DNA from: Parvibaculum sp040216885
GTDB lineage: Bacteria; Pseudomonadota; Alphaproteobacteria; Parvibaculales; Parvibaculaceae
Direction of reading: 5' to 3'
Assembly (NCBI GenBank): GCA_040216885.1
Contig: JAVJOG010000008.1
Span: 372,001 to 436,000 of the forward strand
DNA length: 64,000 nt
The translations under genes and the position numbers were made by a program. Under the pieces are notes generated by a model. It was not told the origin of the DNA. It ran no database searches and saw only the letters and a list, made by a program, of their open reading frames with translations. This document shows positions 16,983 to 24,839 of this stretch, piece after piece (within the stretch, counting starts at the first letter, position 1; the number at the start of each line of letters is the position of its first letter).

Positions 16983-18254
16983 ATGAACCCCGCCCCGCCC
17001 GACCATCCGCCTACGGAAGAAGACAGCGCCGCCGCGCTTTTCCGGCTGCGCGATTTCCGGCTCTATATTTCGGGCCGCTTCCTCGGCGCGATGGCGATGA
17101 TGATCCAGTCGGTCGCGGTCGGCTGGCAGGTCTACGACATGACCGAAAGCGCGATGGCGCTCGGCATGGTCGGCCTCGCGCAATTCCTGCCGATGGTGCT
17201 GATCACCCTGCCCGCCGGCGACATCGCCGACCGCATCGACCGCAGGCTGATCGTCGCGGCGGCAGCACTGCTGGAAGCCGCGGCAGCGGGCTGGCTGATC
17301 GCGCTCTCCGTTCTCGGCACGACGGATGTGATGTGGTTTTACGCGGCGCTGGCGCTGTTCGGCACCGGCCGCGCCATCATGGCGCCGGCATCGCGCTCGT
17401 TCGTGCCGCTGATCGTTTCGAAACTGCAATTGCCACGCGCCATCGCCGTCAGTTCGTCGTCGTTCCAGATTTCGGTGATCGCCGGGCCGGCGCTGGGCGG
17501 CTTTCTCTACATCTTCGGACCGGTCGCGGCATACGGCACGGCACTGGCGAGCTTCCTTATCGTCGCCGTCGCCTTCCTGTCGATGAAGACGCGGCCGGCA
17601 CCGCTGCCGCAAGGGCCCGCCGTCACGGCACTGCACCGGCTGACCGCCGGCATTTCCTTCATGCGCCGCACGCCCATCGTCTTCGGCGCGATCTCGCTCG
17701 ATCTCTTTGCGGTGCTGCTTGGCGGCGCGACGGCGCTGCTGCCAATCTATGCGCGCGACATTCTGGAAGTCGGTCCGGCCGGGCTCGGCATCATGCGGGC
17801 GATGCCGGCGGCGGGTGCCATTGGTATCAGCCTGATGCTGATATGGCGGCCGATCCGTGCGCGCACCGGCCATATCATGTTTGCCTGCGTCGCGGTGTTC
17901 GGCGCCGCGACCATCGTGTTCGGACTGTCGCGCGATTTTGGATTGACGCTGGCGGCGCTGGCGCTGATGGGCGCTTCCGACATGATCAGCGTCAACATCC
18001 GCGCGACGCTGGTGCCGCTGGCGACACCGCAGCCGATGCTCGGGCGCGTGACGGCGGTGGAAATGCTTTTCATCGGCGCGTCGAACGAGCTCGGCGAGTT
18101 TCGCGCCGGCGTTTCGGCGGCGCTGTTCGGCACGGTGCCGGCGGTGCTGATCGGCGGCATCGGAACGCTCGGCGTTGTCGGATTGTGGTTGTGGCTCTTT
18201 CCGGCGCTGCGCAAGGTCGACAAGTTCGACGATGTGAAGCCGCCCGGCGGCTAG
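16983..18254 (+). CDS. MFS transporter (DHA3/EntS-like)
   Basis: A 423-aa major-facilitator protein with about 12 hydrophobic spans. The first loop carries GDIADRIDRR, the MFS signature. Segments such as MAPASRSFVPLIV and SSSFQISVIAGPALGGF match the drug/siderophore-exporter subgroup (DHA3, EntS-like). Substrate unknown. An in-frame start at 16983 is preceded by weak ribosome-site sequence only. The 3' end overlaps ubiA convergently by 4 bp. Confidence 0.82.
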   Translation: MNPAPPDHPPTEEDSAAALFRLRDFRLYISGRFLGAMAMMIQSVAVGWQVYDMTESAMALGMVGLAQFLPMVLITLPAGDIADRIDRRLIVAAAALLEAAAAGWLIALSVLGTTDVMWFYAALALFGTGRAIMAPASRSFVPLIVSKLQLPRAIAVSSSSFQISVIAGPALGGFLYIFGPVAAYGTALASFLIVAVAFLSMKTRPAPLPQGPAVTALHRLTAGISFMRRTPIVFGAISLDLFAVLLGGATALLPIYARDILEVGPAGLGIMRAMPAAGAIGISLMLIWRPIRARTGHIMFACVAVFGAATIVFGLSRDFGLTLAALALMGASDMISVNIRATLVPLATPQPMLGRVTAVEMLFIGASNELGEFRAGVSAALFGTVPAVLIGGIGTLGVVGLWLWLFPALRKVDKFDDVKPPGG

Positions 18255-19168
18255 ACGAATTGCCCGGCGACGATGGCGGCAAAGAGAATGAAGCCGAAGT
18301 CGCGATTGCCGCGAAAGAGCTGCAAACAAAGGGACGGATCGTCGATGTCGAGGCGCCGGATCTGACGGACGAGATGCGCGGCGCCCACGCCAAGCCCGAT
18401 CCAGAAAAGAAATCCGAGGCCCGCCAGCGCGCCGGCCGCCGCGAAGCCCGCAAGCGCCGCGCCGTAGAAGACCCACATCCATTTGTATGTCGCGGGCCCA
18501 AGCCTCAGCGCGCTTGAGCGCACGCCCACAATGGCGTCGTCCGCGCGATCCTGATGCGCATAGATCGTGTCGTAGCCGATGGTCCAGAAGACCGCGCCCG
18601 CATAAAGCGCAAGCGGCGCGGCGGAGAGCGCGCCATGCACGGCCGCCCATCCCATCAGCGCGCCCCAGTTGAAGGCGAGACCGAGCACGATTTGCGGCCA
18701 GTCGGTGATGCGTTTCATAAACGGATAGATCGCGACCAGCGCCAGCGAGGCGAAACCGAGCCATATGGCATAGGCATTGAGCGCGAGCAGCACGGCAAGG
18801 CCGATGAGGCATTGCACGGCAAGGAACGCCCAGGCGGCGCGTAGGGAGACGGCGCCGGAGGGCAAGGGCCGCGACCGCGTGCGCGCGACGGCGGCGTCGA
18901 TGTCGCGGTCGACGATGTCGTTATAGGTGCAGCCCGCACCGCGCATGACGACGGCGCCGAGGGCGAAGAGCGCCAGCAGCCAGGCATGACGCCAATCGTC
19001 CGTGGCCAGAGCAACCGACCACCAGCAGGGCAGCAACAACAGCCAGGTACCGATGGGGCGGTCGGCGCGGGCAAGCCGCAGGTAGGGCCGCGCGAAGGCG
19101 GGCGCGCGCGTGTCGACCCAGTTCTGGGGACTTGCGTCGGCGACGGAGGATGGGGCGTTGTCTGTCAT
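18251..19168 (-). CDS. ubiA: 4-hydroxybenzoate polyprenyltransferase
   Basis: A 305-aa UbiA with about eight or nine membrane spans. The first Asp-rich motif is NDIVDRDID (about residues 83-91) and the second is in DTIYAHQDRADD (about 200-211). It joins the polyprenyl tail to 4-hydroxybenzoate in ubiquinone synthesis, upstream of the UbiD step (1518-3059). The start ATG at 19168 has no Shine-Dalgarno; a 16-bp palindrome sits there instead (19170-19185). A TTGACA-N18-GATTAT promoter lies 80-110 bp upstream. Confidence 0.92.
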   Translation of the reverse strand: MTDNAPSSVADASPQNWVDTRAPAFARPYLRLARADRPIGTWLLLLPCWWSVALATDDWRHAWLLALFALGAVVMRGAGCTYNDIVDRDIDAAVARTRSRPLPSGAVSLRAAWAFLAVQCLIGLAVLLALNAYAIWLGFASLALVAIYPFMKRITDWPQIVLGLAFNWGALMGWAAVHGALSAAPLALYAGAVFWTIGYDTIYAHQDRADDAIVGVRSSALRLGPATYKWMWVFYGAALAGFAAAGALAGLGFLFWIGLGVGAAHLVRQIRRLDIDDPSLCLQLFRGNRDFGFILFAAIVAGQFV

Positions 19169-19169
19169 G

Positions 19170-19185
19170 CGCTATCCGGATAGCG
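19170..19185. repeat. Palindrome abutting the ubiA start codon
   Basis: CGCTATCCGGATAGCG is a perfect 16-bp palindrome ending 2 nt before the ubiA ATG, where a ribosome-binding site would normally be. In the mRNA it could form an 8-bp hairpin or act as a protein site. Confidence 0.5.
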
Positions 19186-19245
19186 GCAAGGAATCGGCGT
19201 GGCAAGGGAGCGATTTTCGCGTCGCCGGAGGGGTGTTTCTCGCCC

Positions 19246-19290
19246 ATAATCTGTCCGCTGTCATCGAACTGTCAAAAAACTGTCACAAAC
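19246..19290. promoter_or_regulatory. Pho-box-like triple repeat over the ubiA promoter
   Basis: Three CTGTCA hexamers start at 19258, 19269 and 19280, an exact 11-bp period, which is the PhoB box pattern (CTGTCAT-N4-CTGTCA). On the plus strand a weak -10 (TATCCC, 19296-19301) follows at the phoA-like distance. On the minus strand the same DNA contains TTGACA (19275-19270), an 18-bp spacer and GATTAT (19251-19246), the best candidate ubiA promoter. PhoB here could therefore repress ubiA or drive an unannotated plus-strand transcript. Confidence 0.5.
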
Positions 19291-19383
19291 CAAGTTATCC
19301 CCGATTTTCGGGCCGGACAGGCCGATTTCTCTTCGGGATGCAGCAAGGCGGCCGGGGAGCCGGCCAGTTGAGTTATCCCCGGT

Positions 19384-19439
19384 TTGCCTTAATGGCAATA
19401 CGCCAACATTCCTTGGATCGAAAATTGCCTGCACGGCAA
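19384..19439. repeat. Two TTGCC-N5-GGCAA inverted repeats
   Basis: TTGCC-N5-GGCAA occurs at 19384-19398 and again at 19425-19439, 41 bp apart (four helical turns). The rest of the 302-bp gap (19169-19470) holds the Pho-like repeats, two GTTATCCCCG copies (19294 and 19372) and a GGCCGG/CCGGCC hairpin near 19352, but no gene. These could be operator pairs or small hairpins of an RNA. Confidence 0.35.
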
Positions 19440-19470
19440 ATTCCTCATCGTTGCCGCCAGAGCAATTTTG

Positions 19471-19965
19471 TCATGGCTCGATCCGGATGATCTCCGAAGG
19501 GGGGCCGTTTTCGAGCAGCGCCGGCAGGTGACGCCGGAGCGAGGACGGAAAAAAGATATCCCCGCTCTCAAGGAGGTCCGGCAACGGCCACCAGCGCATG
19601 TCGCGTATGACCCGGCGTTCGAGATCGGTCCAGCCGGCGGTGGCGAGATCCGATCTGCCGGTATGGGCGACAAAGAAATGCTCCTGCAGCAGGCGCTTCT
19701 CGCCCGCGACCGTCAGCACATGCTCCGTGTACCATACATTGGGGCCGAGACGGGCGTCGGCGAGGCCCGTCTCCTCGATCAGCTCGCGGCGCGCGGTTTC
19801 CTCCGGCGTTTCGTCGGGCTCAATGGCGCCGCCGATCGTCACCCAGTAAGCGTCACGCAAGACCGCGCCGTCGGCGCCGCCGACCGCGGGGTCGTGCATG
19901 CGGATCAGCAGCAGGCGATTTGTTGCGTCCAAGAGGAGAACGCGGGCGGTGGGGCGGGGACGCAT
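19471..19965 (-). CDS. NUDIX hydrolase
   Basis: A 164-aa NUDIX protein. The NUDIX box is complete: GGAIEPDETPEETARRELIEETGL (about residues 44-67), with the metal-binding R-E-L-x-E-E. It hydrolyses a nucleoside diphosphate linked to another group; substrate is not predictable. The ATG at 19965 begins MRPRPTARVLLLD, the usual first strand. It is divergent from rsmE; a REP-like hairpin lies between. Confidence 0.82.
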   Translation of the reverse strand: MRPRPTARVLLLDATNRLLLIRMHDPAVGGADGAVLRDAYWVTIGGAIEPDETPEETARRELIEETGLADARLGPNVWYTEHVLTVAGEKRLLQEHFFVAHTGRSDLATAGWTDLERRVIRDMRWWPLPDLLESGDIFFPSSLRRHLPALLENGPPSEIIRIEP

Positions 19966-20049
19966 GTTGCGAAGATAGAGGAGTTGCGCGGGCAAGGGAA
20001 CGCGTGGCCGCCGCCGCGTGCAATCGCACTTGCTGAGGGAACCAATGGG

Positions 20050-20067
20050 CCCCGGCTTTCGCCGGGG
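20050..20067. repeat. REP-like hairpin
   Basis: CCCCGGC (20050-20056), TTTC, GCCGGGG (20061-20067), followed by TGACACTTTTG. The same GCCGGGGTGACACTT block recurs at 22524, so this is an intact copy of the repeat family that is interrupted there. Confidence 0.6.
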
Positions 20068-20131
20068 TGACACTTTTGTTTTGGGTTGCGGACCTGCGCG
20101 CCTTACAAGAAGAAGAACGATTGAGGACATC

Positions 20132-20929
20132 ATGACCCGCCGCGACGATGCCCCAGACACCGACGACAATCCGCGCTGTGCGAGCGGCAAGGCGCGGCTT
20201 TTTGTCGAGGGGGATTTGCGCGGGGGCGCGTCGCTGACGCTCGACGCGGACCAATCGCATTATCTCGTCAATGTGCTCAGGATGGGTGCCGGCGCGCCGG
20301 TGCTGCTGTTCAACGGGCGCGACGGGGAATGGGCGGCACGGATCACGCAAGCGCACAAGAAGCATTGCGTGCTGGAACTCATCGAGCGGACGCGGGCGCA
20401 GGAACCGTTGCCCGACATCTGGCTGTTGTTCGCGCCGGTCAAGAAGGCGCGGCTCGATTTCATCGCCCAGAAGGCGACCGAAATGGGGGCCGCCGTCATC
20501 CAGCCGGTCATCACGGCGCGCACGGTGGTGACGCGGCTGAAGGACGAACGCTTGCAGGCCAATGCGGTCGAAGCGGCCGAGCAATGCGGGCTTGTGGCTG
20601 TGCCGGAGGTGCGCGAGGCGGCGAAGCTTTCGGTGTTGCTCGCGCGCTGGAGCGCGGTCGCGCCGGGGCGGCGGATTCTCTTTTGCGACGAAGGCGAGAC
20701 GCCCGGCGCGGCGCGGGCGGCGCTGGAGCGGCTCGCGGGCGACGGCTGGCGCGGGGCGCCGCTGGCGGTGCTGGTGGGGCCGGAAGGCGGGTTTTCGCCG
20801 GAGGAGCGGGATATGATCCGTTTGCGGAGCGATACGGCGGTGCTGTCGCTCGGGCCCCGCATCATGCGCGCCGACACGGCGGCCATCGCGGCGCTGGCGG
20901 TGGTGGGGCTGGTGCTCGGGGACTGGTGA
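20132..20929 (+). CDS. rsmE: 16S rRNA (uracil-1498-N3)-methyltransferase
   Basis: A 265-aa RsmE of the SPOUT (knotted methyltransferase) class. N-terminal PUA-like part: ARLFVEG... and HYLVNVLRM. The SAM knot signatures VGPEGGFSPEERD (about 212-224) and LGPRIMRADTAAIAAL (about 236-251) are intact. It methylates U1498 in 16S rRNA. The ATG at 20132 has GAGGA 6-7 nt upstream. Confidence 0.92.
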   Translation: MTRRDDAPDTDDNPRCASGKARLFVEGDLRGGASLTLDADQSHYLVNVLRMGAGAPVLLFNGRDGEWAARITQAHKKHCVLELIERTRAQEPLPDIWLLFAPVKKARLDFIAQKATEMGAAVIQPVITARTVVTRLKDERLQANAVEAAEQCGLVAVPEVREAAKLSVLLARWSAVAPGRRILFCDEGETPGAARAALERLAGDGWRGAPLAVLVGPEGGFSPEERDMIRLRSDTAVLSLGPRIMRADTAAIAALAVVGLVLGDW

Positions 20930-20934
20930 GAGAC

Positions 20935-22107
20935 ATGACGTCCACACAGGTTTTCACCATCGCCGTTGCCGGGCTCGGGCAGCGGATTGCGACCGTGATC
21001 CGGCATCTGGTTGCGGCGGCGCCGAATGTGCGCGTTGCCGGTTATTGCGATCCGGCGCCGGTGGGGCTTCGCGCGCTTGAGAAGCGCGGGATCGCGGCGG
21101 GCGAGAATTTCGCCAGCGTCGAAGCAATGCTGGCGGCGGTGAGGCCCGACCTCCTGATGGTCGGCTCGCCCAACCATCTGCATCTCGACCACATCAAGGC
21201 GGGGCTTGACGCGGGCGTGCGCGTCTTTTCCGAAAAGCCGGTGGTGCGCAGCGAAGAGGAGACATGGGAGCTGGCGCGGCTCTTGCGCGCGCATGGCGAA
21301 GCGTCGGTGATCGTCGGGCTGGTGCTACGTTCCTCGCCGCTGGTCGCCGCCGTGCGCAAGCGGCTCGCACACGAAAGTTTCGGACGGCTTGTCAGCTTCG
21401 AGGGCAACGAGCATCTGCATCCCGAACACGGCGCCTTCCTGATGCGCGACTGGCGGCGGCACGCGCGCCACGCGGGCTCGTTCCTGCTCGACAAATGCTG
21501 CCACGATTTCGATCTCTACCGGCTTTTTGCGGGCGCGCTGCCGGCCCGCGTCGCGAGCTTCGGCGGGCGGACGATCTTCACGCCCGAAAATGCCGGCCTC
21601 GCGACGGCGCGCTATCCGAGCGGCGATCCGGCCTATTCGGTGTGGCGGGCGGGCTGGAACGGCGGCAACGACGTGTTCTCATCCGACGCCGATGTCGCCG
21701 ACAACCAGGTGGCACTGGTCGAATATCAAAACGGGGTGCGACTCGCCTTCCACGCCAACACGCATGCGGGGCTGATGCAGCGGCGCTGGTATTTCGCCGG
21801 CACGGGGGGCGCGATGGAGGCCGATCTCGTGACCAACCGGCTGAGCTTTCGCGACGCGCTGGGCATGAGCGATCCGCAGACGGAGGATATGGGGCTCGGG
21901 CCGGACGCGCATTACGGCTCGGACCCGGCGATGGGCCGCGACCTCGCCGCGCACCTGCTGGAAGGCGCGCCCTTCCCGGTGCAGGTTCACGACGCGATGG
22001 TGGCGGGGCTGACCGTGATGGCGGTCGACCGTGCGATGCGCGAGGGAACGGTGGTCGATTGCGGGGCGTTGTGGGAGAGGTTGGCGACGGAGATGGGGCG
22101 GGAGTGA
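20935..22107 (+). CDS. Gfo/Idh/MocA family oxidoreductase
   Basis: A 390-aa NAD(P)-dependent oxidoreductase. The Rossmann motif is AGLGQR (about residues 11-16), followed by the conserved FSEKPVV (about 102-108), whose EKP is the family hallmark. The DKCCHDFDL segment carries the catalytic-region His. Substrate (a sugar, inositol or similar) is unknown. The ATG at 20935 is 6 nt after the rsmE stop, so the genes are co-transcribed. Confidence 0.85.
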   Translation: MTSTQVFTIAVAGLGQRIATVIRHLVAAAPNVRVAGYCDPAPVGLRALEKRGIAAGENFASVEAMLAAVRPDLLMVGSPNHLHLDHIKAGLDAGVRVFSEKPVVRSEEETWELARLLRAHGEASVIVGLVLRSSPLVAAVRKRLAHESFGRLVSFEGNEHLHPEHGAFLMRDWRRHARHAGSFLLDKCCHDFDLYRLFAGALPARVASFGGRTIFTPENAGLATARYPSGDPAYSVWRAGWNGGNDVFSSDADVADNQVALVEYQNGVRLAFHANTHAGLMQRRWYFAGTGGAMEADLVTNRLSFRDALGMSDPQTEDMGLGPDAHYGSDPAMGRDLAAHLLEGAPFPVQVHDAMVAGLTVMAVDRAMREGTVVDCGALWERLATEMGRE

Positions 22108-22192
22108 GGATTGCGGACGGCGCGCGATCGATTCATTGACCGTTTGAGTCCGTTCCATTTCCAAGACCAAAAATGTCATCCCGGCACTTGTT

Positions 22193-22516
22193 GCACTGCT
22201 GTCCGGTTTAAATTTTCCGAGTTGGTTCAAGCTTTTGATTTTGCGAGCGAAACGCCTGTCTGCCAGTGCTCGCGACTCGGAACCGCGAGATCGAGTTTTC
22301 TGGATCGCTCGGATGTTCCGACCGGGTCCGGCTTCAGAAAGCCATGCCGTTTTCAAAACCCGAAGTCGTCATGGCCCGCTTTATGCGGGCCATCCACGTC
22401 TTTGCGGCGCGGAAGGCGGGAAAGAAAGACGTGGATGACCCGCCACCTTTATTACAAAGGAGGGCCGGGTCATGACGATTAAATCTGGATTTGAATTCTA
22501 AACCGGACAGCAGTGC
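22193..22516. mobile_element. MITE-like element with 18-bp terminal inverted repeats
   Basis: A 324-bp element. Left end GCACTGCTGTCCGGTTTA (22193-22210) is matched exactly, in reverse complement, by the right end (22499-22516). ACTTGTT flanks both sides (22186-22192, 22517-22523) as a 7-bp target duplication; sequence overlap between ends and target allows 5 to 9 bp. There is no transposase ORF, so it is non-autonomous. The ends and the duplication length exclude the TA-targeting IS630/Tc1 group. The parent IS family is not identified. Confidence 0.7.
22367..22477. repeat. Compound REP hairpins inside the MITE
   Basis: Three nested inverted repeats: GGCCCGC/GCGGGCC (22373-22391), CATCCACGTCTTT (22391-22403) with its exact complement (22425-22437), and the outer pair CGTCATG (22367-22373)/CATGACG (22471-22477). 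This resembles the abundant 'gtcatggcccgc...catccacg' palindromes of rhizobial genomes. Confidence 0.6.
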
Positions 22517-22583
22517 ACTTGTTGCCGGGGTGACACTTCTTTCTTTGGTTGCTGCCGAGAATCATCGCCAGACCCCTCAGGGG

Positions 22584-22629
22584 GTGTAACCTATGTCCCC
22601 GAACAGGTGTCAACCATGTCCCCGGTCCA
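22584..22629. repeat. Tandem 23-bp repeat, possible IS end remnant
   Basis: Two adjacent 23-bp units (22584-22606 and 22607-22629), each GTGT followed by an AAC-like core and ATGTCCCCG, 16 of 23 positions alike. Pairs of this kind occur at the ends of IS481-like elements. No transposase is nearby, so this would be a solo remnant. The rest of the 22535-22691 stretch holds nothing recognisable. Confidence 0.4.
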
Positions 22630-22691
22630 TACACCCGCGGGGAGGGGGGACATCAATCGAAAGCCGGCGGATGACGATCAGGTGTCAAGCC

Positions 22692-23834
22692 TCACGCACT
22701 CCGTCCGCGCGCCTCGATCGGCCAGATGTCGACCAGGGTATCGCCGCGCACCACGTGGTAGGCGTCGTAGAGGTTCACCGTCGGGTCGCAATGGGGAGTC
22801 ATGGCCGTCAGTGTGCTGCCGATTTCGAGCCTCGCGCCGTCGGGGAGCAGGACGCCGCCCTGTTCGTCGCCGAAGAAGAAGTAGCCCGCCCCCTCCGGCG
22901 CGCCCGAGAGCAGCACCGGCGGGTCGGCGTCGGTGGAGAAGGATTTGAAGCCGGCATCGGTGGTGGCGAGGTTTTTCGTGTTGGCGGAGACCACCGTCAT
23001 CTGCACCGAGAGCGAGGTTTCGAAGGGGAACGTGGCGCCGTTGCCGAGCGCGACGTCGTTGTATTGCTTGTCCATGAAGATGTAGGAGCCGCCCTGAAGC
23101 TCGGTCAGCACGCTGGCTTCGGGGTCGATGTTGTAGGTGCCGGTGCCGCCGCCCGAGACGATGTCGCAGGGCAGACCCTTCGCGCGCAACGCATCGCGCA
23201 TTTCGCCGAGCGTCGTCATCGCGGCCAGCGACTTTTCGCGGCGTTCGGCGAAGTCGTGGATGTGCATCAGGTGGCCGGCATAGGCCTGGAGGCCTTTCAG
23301 TTCCAGCGTGTCGGCAGCGTCGATCAGCTCGGCGAGGTCCAGCGCGTCGTCGCCGGGGCGGATGCCGGTGCGGTGGAGGCCGACATCGAGATCGACCAGC
23401 AGTTTCAGCGGGCGGCCGGCTTCCTTCGCCGCGGCGGCCAGCGCGCGGACATTGAGCGCGTTGTCGACAACGACCATCAGATCCGGCATTTTCGCGTTGA
23501 GCGCCGCGAGACGCGCGATGCCCTGCGCGGTGACGACCGGCGAGGTGATGAGGATGCTTTCGATGCCCCCTGCCCCCATCGCTTCCGCCTCGCCGAGCTT
23601 GGCGCAGCAGATGCCGAGCGCGCCGGCGGCGATCTGCGCTTTCGCGACGGCCACCGATTTGTGCGTCTTGGCGTGGGGACGGAGCGCGAGGCCGCCCGTC
23701 TGGCAATGCGCAGCCATCAACGCGACGTTGCGTTCGAAGGCGTCGAGGTCGAGCACGAGCGCCGGCGTCGCCAGCCTGGCGCGCGAGCCCGGCTTGCCGA
23801 TCAGAGCCCGGTTGGTTTCCAATGCGCCGTTCAT
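22692..23834 (-). CDS. DSD1 family PLP enzyme (D-threonine aldolase / D-serine dehydratase type)
   Basis: A 380-aa fold-type III PLP protein. The N-terminal barrel has LATPALVLDLDAFERN (about 21-36) and RPHAKTHKS (about 52-60), with the PLP lysine in it. The C-terminal domain ends in PHCDPTVNLYD (His and Cys bind the metal) and the DVVRG-like VVRGDTLVDIWPIEARGR. Family members cleave D-threonine-type beta-hydroxy D-amino acids or dehydrate D-serine. The choice cannot be made from sequence alone. Confidence 0.82.
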   Translation of the reverse strand: MNGALETNRALIGKPGSRARLATPALVLDLDAFERNVALMAAHCQTGGLALRPHAKTHKSVAVAKAQIAAGALGICCAKLGEAEAMGAGGIESILITSPVVTAQGIARLAALNAKMPDLMVVVDNALNVRALAAAAKEAGRPLKLLVDLDVGLHRTGIRPGDDALDLAELIDAADTLELKGLQAYAGHLMHIHDFAERREKSLAAMTTLGEMRDALRAKGLPCDIVSGGGTGTYNIDPEASVLTELQGGSYIFMDKQYNDVALGNGATFPFETSLSVQMTVVSANTKNLATTDAGFKSFSTDADPPVLLSGAPEGAGYFFFGDEQGGVLLPDGARLEIGSTLTAMTPHCDPTVNLYDAYHVVRGDTLVDIWPIEARGRSA

Positions 23835-23961
23835 GCCGCCTCTCCCCTTGATTTGCGGGGCGCATCCTAAGTGCTGAGGATGCGGCGTACAAACAGGGGA
23901 TTGCGGCAGGCGCCATGCAATATGTTAGGGTCGGGCCCGGGTTTTGTACGGGGGTGTAAAA

Positions 23962-24200
23962 ATGGAAACACTGACTTTGCCGGGCCTGACGGTGCTCGCG
24001 TCGCTTTCGGGCGCGATAACAGGGATGCCGGCGGAAGCCGAGATCAGCAGGCCGCAGCCGGTGCAGATGGCACAGGCGACCTGTACGCTGAGCGGTCAGC
24101 GGCGGGCGGGCGCAAATACTGCTATTACAATTGCGGCACCGTGACGCGGACCGCGGTGGTGGCCGCCGGCAGGGTTTGCCCGGCCAGCATCCGGCGCTAG
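23962..24200 (+). pseudogene. Frameshifted small Cys-containing exported protein
   Basis: Reading from ATG 23962 gives a hydrophobic start (about 20 residues), an Ala/Gln stretch and QATCTLSGQ, then runs to a stop at 24144 without further Cys. The frame one base back reads GGRKYCYYNCG ... AAGRVCPASIRR and stops at 24200. Together they give the pattern of small alphaproteobacterial exported proteins with C-x-GQ ... KxCYYxC ... CPxSI. The shift falls in a GC-repeat (about 24100-24115, GCGGGCGGGC), a slippage-prone tract. One missing or two extra bases would restore the frame. Confidence 0.5.
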
Positions 24201-24230
24201 GCTGCCGGGCAATCGGGTTTCAGACGGATC

Positions 24231-24839
24231 ATGGCAAAAGCAAAAGGCAGCGCGGCCGCGCAGAAGGCAGGAGGCGACAAGCGGGAACTCATTCTCGAGG
24301 CCGCGCTCGATCTCTTTCGCCATTACGGCTACCGGCGCACCTCAATGGAGGATATCGCGCGGGCGGCCGCGGTCGCCAAGGGCACGCTCTATCTCTATTT
24401 CGAGAGCAAGGACGAGCTGTTCGAGGCGATCTGCCGCTCGCTTGCCGATCAGATCGCAGAGGGAGTGAGCGCGGCCGAAGCGCTCGACCTGCCGCTCGAA
24501 CCGAAGCTCACGGCGCTGATGGAGGCCAAATACGGTTTTGCCTATCGCTGGGTGCTGTCGAGCCCGCATGCGGCGGAGCTGATGGAATCGAGCAGCCGGC
24601 TGAGGACCGATTATTTCGAGCCGGTGACGCAGCAGTTCCGCAACGCGGTGCTGAAGCTGATCCGCGAGGGCACGGCGCGTGGCGAACTCAACCCGAAAGC
24701 GGCCGGGCTCGCCCCCGAGGCGGCCATGGACGCCCTGATCGCGGCCGCTTACGGCGCCGAGAAATCGCCCGACGAGGCGACCTTCAAGGCACGGCTGGCG
24801 GCCATCATGCGGCTGACACTTCGCGGGCTCCGGGCCTGA
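24231..24839 (+). CDS. TetR family transcriptional regulator
   Basis: A 202-aa TetR with the HTH at about residues 40-60 (TSMEDIARAAAVAKGTLYLYFESKDEL). The ligand domain is unclassified. No adjacent divergent target is apparent; the frameshifted small gene is 30 bp upstream on the same strand. Its 3' end overlaps aat convergently by 35 bp. Confidence 0.8.
   Translation: MAKAKGSAAAQKAGGDKRELILEAALDLFRHYGYRRTSMEDIARAAAVAKGTLYLYFESKDELFEAICRSLADQIAEGVSAAEALDLPLEPKLTALMEAKYGFAYRWVLSSPHAAELMESSSRLRTDYFEPVTQQFRNAVLKLIREGTARGELNPKAAGLAPEAAMDALIAAAYGAEKSPDEATFKARLAAIMRLTLRGLRA

Larger units (their letters stand above)
22175..22534. repeat. REP hairpin split by an insertion
   Basis: The left arm GTCATCCCGGC (22175-22185) and right arm GCCGGGGTGAC (22524-22534) would pair over 11 bp (one G-T) with a 7-nt ACTTGTT loop if the inserted element were absent. 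The right arm continues into the same TGACACTT flank seen at 20067. The insertion sits in the loop. Confidence 0.65.

Noticed and set aside
19294..19381. GTTATCCCCG repeats as DnaA boxes or an origin
   Set aside because: Only two copies, both lacking the CACA end of the DnaA box; no dnaA, dnaN, hemE or parAB nearby.
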